Origin: Rhizobacter sp.
GTDB taxonomy: Bacteria; Pseudomonadota; Gammaproteobacteria; Burkholderiales; Burkholderiaceae
Assembly: GCA_014379885.1 (NCBI GenBank)
Contig: JACMKW010000268.1
Location: 1-8,904 of the forward strand
Length of the DNA: 8,904 nt
Direction of reading: 5' to 3'
In this document: one piece after another, positions 6,593 to 8,904 of the stretch
How the letters are laid out: every line of letters starts with the position of its first letter
Numbering within the stretch: the first letter of the stretch is position 1
The notes under the pieces: model-generated
Told to the model about the DNA's origin: nothing
Database searches by the model: none
The model's input: the letters and a program-made list of their open reading frames with translations, nothing else
Position numbers and translations under genes: made by a program

Positions 6593-8806
6593 TCAACGCC
6601 GGCGCGTGGTCTTGCTGGCGGACTGGCGCGCTGCCGACTTGGCTGCACGCACCGGGTGAGCTGCTGCCCCCTTCTTGCCCGCAGCGCCGGTCTTGCGCGC
6701 CTTGGTGGCGGCCTTGACGGCACGATCAGCCTCTTTGACGGCAGCCAGTTCCGCGACAGGGCCGGAGCCCTTGTCGATGCCAGCCTTGTCGCGCTTGGCG
6801 CGGGCCACGAGCGCGCCTTCATCGCCCTCATGGACCATGCGGAAGTCGATCTTGCGGCCGTCGAGATCAACACGGCTCACCTGCACACGCACGCGTGAGC
6901 CCACGGCATAACGCACGCCCGAACGCTCGCCGCGCAACTCTTGCCGGGCTTCGTCGAAGCGGAAATATTCGCCGCCGAGTTCCGTGATGTGGATCAGCCC
7001 TTCAACATACAAACCGTCCAGCGTGACAAACAGACCGAAGCTCGTTACGGCGCTGACCGTGCCGCCGAACTCCTCGCCCAGGTGCTCGCGCATGTAGCGG
7101 CACTTGAGCCAGGCCTCCACGTCACGCGAGGCTTCATCAGCACGCCGCTCATTCGCGCTGCAATGGGCGCCAGTGACCTCCCACCGTTCCTCTTCGGCAC
7201 CGGCACCCTTGCGAGCCTTTGAGCCCGCTTCGATTGCGCCACTCAGCAGGTTGTAGCGTTTGCCTTGCAGCAAGGCCTTGATGACGCGGTGAACCAGCAA
7301 GTCAGGGTAGCGGCGAATCGGGCTGGTGAAGTGCGTGTAGGCCTCATAGGCCAGGCCGAAGTGGCCGCTGTTGGTGCCGGTGTAGATGGCCTGCTGCATG
7401 GAGCGCAGCAGCATGGTGTGGATCTGCTGCGCATCGGGCCGGTCTTTCGTGGCCGCGGCAATCACCTGGTACTCGCCGGGCTTGGGGTCATCGCTGATGC
7501 TCAAACCCAGGCCGAGTTGCTTCAAGTAGTTCTGCAGCAAAGTCTTCTTCTCGGGCGTGGGGCCTTCGTGTACGCGATACAGCGCGGAATGTTTTGCCTG
7601 TGCGATGAAATCGGCCGAGCACACGTTGGCGGCGAGCATCGCCTCTTCGATCAGCTTGTGCGCTTCAGTGCGGGTGCGCGGCACGATCTTCTCGATGCGG
7701 CCGTTGTCATCGCAAATGATCTGCGTCTCGGTGGTCTCGAAATCGACCGCGCCGCGCTTGGCGCGTTCTTTCAGCAGCGCGCGATAGACCTCGTGCAAGT
7801 GCAACAGATGCGGCACGAGGTCTTTGCGCCTCGCCGCCTCCGGCCCGCGGGTGTTCGACAAGATGGCCGCCACTTCGTTGTAGCTGAAGCGCGCATGCGA
7901 GCAAATCACCGCCGGGAAGAATTGATAGGCGTGGATCTCGCCGGCAGGGGTGATGAGCATGTCGCACACCATCGCCAAACGGTCTTCATTCGGGTTGAGC
8001 GAGCACAGGCCGTTGGAGAGCTTCTCCGGCAGCATCGGGATCACGCGCCGCGGGAAGTACACAGAGGTCGCACGCTCGTAGGCGTCGTCATCGATGGGCT
8101 CGCCCGGTTTCACGTAGTGGCTCACGTCGGCAATGGCCACCACCAGGCGCCAACCGTCGACTGCGCTCTTGCCGCGGCCGATCTTGGCGGGTTCGCAGTA
8201 CACCGCGTCGTCGAAATCACGTGCATCTTCACCGTCGATGGTGACGAGCGCCACGTCGGTCAGATCAATGCGGTCACGCCGATCGGTCGGGCGAATCTTG
8301 TCGGGCAAGCCCGCTGCCTGCGACAGCGTCTCGGGAGAGAAGCGGTGCGGCACCTCGTACTTGCGCACCGCAATCTCGATCTCCATGCCGGGGTCGTCGA
8401 TCTCGCCCAGCACCTCCGTCACACGGCCCATCGGTTGCGAATATAGCGACGGCGACTCAGTCAGCTCGATCGCCACAACCTGCCCCACGGTCGCACTGGC
8501 GATCGCGTTCTTGGGCACCATGATGTCTTGCCCGTAGCGCTTGTCTTCAGGCGCCACAAGCCAGATGCCGCTCTCGTGCAGCAAGCGCCCGATGATGGGT
8601 GTTTTCTTGCGTTCGAGAATTTCGAGCACGCGCCCTTCGGGCCGGCCCTTGCGGTCATAACGGATCACCCGCGCCTTCACACGGTCGCGGTGCAAGACTG
8701 CGCGCATCTCTTGTGGAGACAGATAAAGATCGGGCTGGCGGTCATCGCGCACGAGAAAACCGTGACCATCACGGTGACCTTGCACCATGCCTTCAACTTC
8801 GCTCAT
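6593..8806 (-). CDS. rnr: Ribonuclease R, 3'-5' exoribonuclease
   Basis: Processive 3'-5' exonuclease of the RNB family that degrades structured RNA, including rRNA and mRNA fragments, and takes part in trans-translation clearance. With the ATG at 8806 it has 737 residues. Cold-shock domains: CSD1 about 2-65 (GHRDGHGFLVRDD, DLYLSPQEM), CSD2 about 66-150. RNB catalytic domain about 178-520: IDGEDARDFDDAV at 190-202 with the metal-binding aspartates D191, D197, D199 and D200, SVYFPRRVIPMLPEKLSNGL at 248-267, LLRSMQQAIY at 466-475 and HFTSPIRRYPDL at 492-503. S1 domain about 575-658 (GGTVSAVTSFGLFV). The tail 665-737 is rich in Lys, Arg and Ala. The winged-helix domain of about 80 residues that precedes CSD1 in the E. 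coli enzyme is absent. The start is uncertain: no clear Shine-Dalgarno precedes 8806; a TTG at 8866 and an ATG at 8788 are alternatives. Upstream the frame runs antisense through a tRNA gene, so no larger N-terminus is possible. Confidence 0.95.
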   Translation of the reverse strand: MSEVEGMVQGHRDGHGFLVRDDRQPDLYLSPQEMRAVLHRDRVKARVIRYDRKGRPEGRVLEILERKKTPIIGRLLHESGIWLVAPEDKRYGQDIMVPKNAIASATVGQVVAIELTESPSLYSQPMGRVTEVLGEIDDPGMEIEIAVRKYEVPHRFSPETLSQAAGLPDKIRPTDRRDRIDLTDVALVTIDGEDARDFDDAVYCEPAKIGRGKSAVDGWRLVVAIADVSHYVKPGEPIDDDAYERATSVYFPRRVIPMLPEKLSNGLCSLNPNEDRLAMVCDMLITPAGEIHAYQFFPAVICSHARFSYNEVAAILSNTRGPEAARRKDLVPHLLHLHEVYRALLKERAKRGAVDFETTETQIICDDNGRIEKIVPRTRTEAHKLIEEAMLAANVCSADFIAQAKHSALYRVHEGPTPEKKTLLQNYLKQLGLGLSISDDPKPGEYQVIAAATKDRPDAQQIHTMLLRSMQQAIYTGTNSGHFGLAYEAYTHFTSPIRRYPDLLVHRVIKALLQGKRYNLLSGAIEAGSKARKGAGAEEERWEVTGAHCSANERRADEASRDVEAWLKCRYMREHLGEEFGGTVSAVTSFGLFVTLDGLYVEGLIHITELGGEYFRFDEARQELRGERSGVRYAVGSRVRVQVSRVDLDGRKIDFRMVHEGDEGALVARAKRDKAGIDKGSGPVAELAAVKEADRAVKAATKARKTGAAGKKGAAAHPVRAAKSAARQSASKTTRRR

Positions 8807-8832
8807 CAGTTCGGTACCGATGGCTGAAGCGT

Positions 8833-8862
8833 TTGAAAAATTTGTTTGTTTAATGATAGAAT
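8833..8862 (+). promoter_or_regulatory. Promoter of the tRNA-Leu gene
   Basis: TTGAAA (8833-8838, five of six matches to the -35 consensus) and TAGAAT (8857-8862, five of six matches to the -10) are separated by 18 bp. They lie in an AT-rich island unlike the surrounding GC-rich coding DNA. Transcription would start near 8869, about ten bases before the tRNA at 8880. The site lies in the gap between the rnr start and the tRNA and would be inside the rnr gene if the TTG at 8866 were used. Confidence 0.65.
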
Positions 8863-8879
8863 CCAAGACTTCTTGAAAT

Positions 8880-8904
8880 GCCCAGGTGGCGGAATTGGTA
8901 GACG
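8880..8904 (+). tRNA. tRNA-Leu, 5' end only; cut by the right edge
   Basis: The last 25 bases fit the start of a bacterial leucine tRNA. They show the acceptor 5' strand GCCCAGG (8880-8886), TG at tRNA positions 8-9, the D-stem GCG (8889-8891), a D-loop GAATTGGTAGA (8892-8902) and the first two bases of the closing D-stem strand. GGCGGAATTGGTAGACG is characteristic of tRNA-Leu in proteobacteria. The anticodon and long variable arm lie outside the window, so the isoacceptor is unknown. A promoter about 18 bases upstream faces it. Confidence 0.88.

Noticed and set aside
7265..8446. A 393-codon open frame on the plus strand opposite rnr
   Set aside because: It is antisense to conserved RNase R catalytic blocks, has no family motif, and its His/Arg/Val-rich composition is that of a GC-driven shadow.
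8807..8866. TTG at 8866 as the rnr start, adding 20 residues
   Set aside because: The added residues are Asn/Thr/Ser-rich and AT-biased, unlike the rest of the gene. They cover the tRNA-Leu promoter, and no well-spaced Shine-Dalgarno is present. Not fully excluded.

Overview
The window is chromosomal DNA from a GC-rich betaproteobacterium, most likely of the order Burkholderiales. This rests on strongly GC-biased third codon positions, on the style of the RpsB, EF-Ts, UMP kinase and RNase R proteins, and on the core order rpsB-tsf-pyrH. The genus cannot be fixed from the sequence alone. I see no transposase, phage, CRISPR or plasmid signature, and codon use looks even across all genes.

Layout. 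Positions 1-2232 (minus strand) hold the translation/nucleotide operon rpsB (S2), tsf (EF-Ts) and the start of pyrH (UMP kinase), read right to left and running off the left edge. A good rho-independent hairpin lies between rpsB and tsf. Positions 2233-2402 are a divergent regulatory region. It carries the likely rpsB promoter (an extended -10 with a GC-rich discriminator) and a roughly 140-nt rpsB 5' leader able to form hairpins. Positions 2403-6587 (plus strand) are a compact three-gene run: an amidase-signature hydrolase, a DadA-type FAD D-amino acid dehydrogenase overlapping it by one base, and a bifunctional NAD(P)HX epimerase/dehydratase 13 bases further on. Positions 6593-8806 (minus strand) encode RNase R, convergent with the repair gene across only 5 bases. 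At the right edge a plus-strand promoter and the first 25 bases of a tRNA-Leu gene diverge from rnr.

How the parts relate. rpsB-tsf-pyrH supplies ribosome and elongation factor components plus UMP phosphorylation. The amidase-dadA pair could release an amino acid (or its amide or N-acyl form) and oxidatively deaminate the D-isomer, passing electrons to the respiratory chain. This is inferred from coupling and families, not shown. The Nnr enzyme is general metabolite repair and may be co-transcribed without sharing a pathway. RNase R and tRNA-Leu are housekeeping genes.

No wholly new system stands out. The points most worth following are the amidase-DadA coupling and its position next to rpsB, the extra segment in the DadA protein, the rpsB leader structure and rpsB-tsf attenuator, and the short N-terminus of RNase R beside a tRNA promoter.
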